This document shows, one piece after another, positions 45,651 through 45,686 of a stretch of DNA of 45,686 nucleotides. The notes beneath the pieces were generated by a model. It did not search any database. It saw only the letters and a program-made list of their open reading frames with translations, and was not told the DNA's origin. The stretch is from Bacillus sp. Bos-x628 (GTDB lineage Bacteria > Bacillota > Bacilli > Bacillales > Bacillaceae), in the NCBI RefSeq assembly GCF_040500475.1, contig NZ_CP159360.1:1-45686 (forward strand). Reading direction: 5' to 3'. Within the stretch, counting starts at the first letter, position 1, and every line of letters starts with the position of its first letter. A program made the position numbers and the translations under genes.

Positions 45651-45686
45651 TTATCTATGAACAAATATGAGATGAGGTTGATAAAA

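Overview
The window is a low-GC, gene-dense segment of a large Bacillus-type temperate phage of the SPbeta kind. Three things point there: AT-rich DNA with strong Gram-positive Shine-Dalgarno sites; a gene order that matches the SPbeta yos/yor block as I remember it (ribonucleotide reductase, thioredoxin-like YosR, helicase/primase/RecJ YorI-YorK, DnaE-like polymerase YorL, LysM-3D protein); and about two dozen copies of one intergenic promoter-like element, TTTACG(TTT)-N16-(AGA)TATAAT, which I take to be the SPbeta repeated element (SPBRE). I cannot name the host species.

Layout. 1-6.3 kb: nucleoside deoxyribosyltransferase, a SemiSWEET-like membrane protein, a RecA-like phage ATPase and uninterrupted ribonucleotide reductase genes (large subunit, small subunit, NrdI). 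6.5-7.8 kb: a small membrane protein with a permuted-papain-like enzyme, and an unknown. 7.9-13.1 kb: replisome genes (zinc-finger protein, DnaB-type helicase, DnaG-type primase, RecJ-type exonuclease). 13.1-19.0 kb: a minus-strand MerR/DUF3967-type DNA-binding protein, then a second deoxyribosyltransferase, a thioredoxin-like protein, an HD nucleotidase, a GIY-YIG-like protein, a dNMP kinase, RNase HI, ThyX and a short ThyA-like protein. 19.1-25.4 kb: DnaE-type polymerase, MazG/dUTPase-like protein, guanylate-kinase-like protein, RusA resolvase. 25.8-26.4 kb: a sigma factor.

27.0-30.8 kb is the most striking part. It is a plasmid maintenance module inside a phage genome: four tandem 12-bp repeats, an actin-like partition ATPase with a small adaptor (AlfA/AlfB-like), and, after a thymidine-kinase-like gene and a zinc-ribbon gene, a RepA_N-type replication initiator. 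The initiator gene carries phased iterons in its own coding sequence, and its leader looks like an antisense-RNA/attenuation copy-number switch. I infer a phage-plasmid that has SPbeta-like lytic replication genes and may persist as a partitioned low-copy plasmid.

30.8-35.5 kb holds type II topoisomerase genes (the A subunit is cut off after about 281 residues), a small unknown and an ATP-dependent DNA ligase. 35.5-39.7 kb looks imported: its CG-rich codon use differs, no SPBRE copy occurs in it, and it encodes an orphan adenine methyltransferase, a dUTPase with a Cys4 insert, a YopX protein and small unknowns. 39.9-45.7 kb returns to SPBRE-controlled genes: LysM-3D protein, a minimal tyrosine recombinase on the minus strand, an HTH protein, a PD-(D/E)XK-like protein, a MazG-like pyrophosphohydrolase and an SSB-like protein with an acidic tail.

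Together the genes supply deoxynucleotides, the replication fork and its topology, recombination and repair, and transcription control. Virion structure and lysis genes are not in the window.
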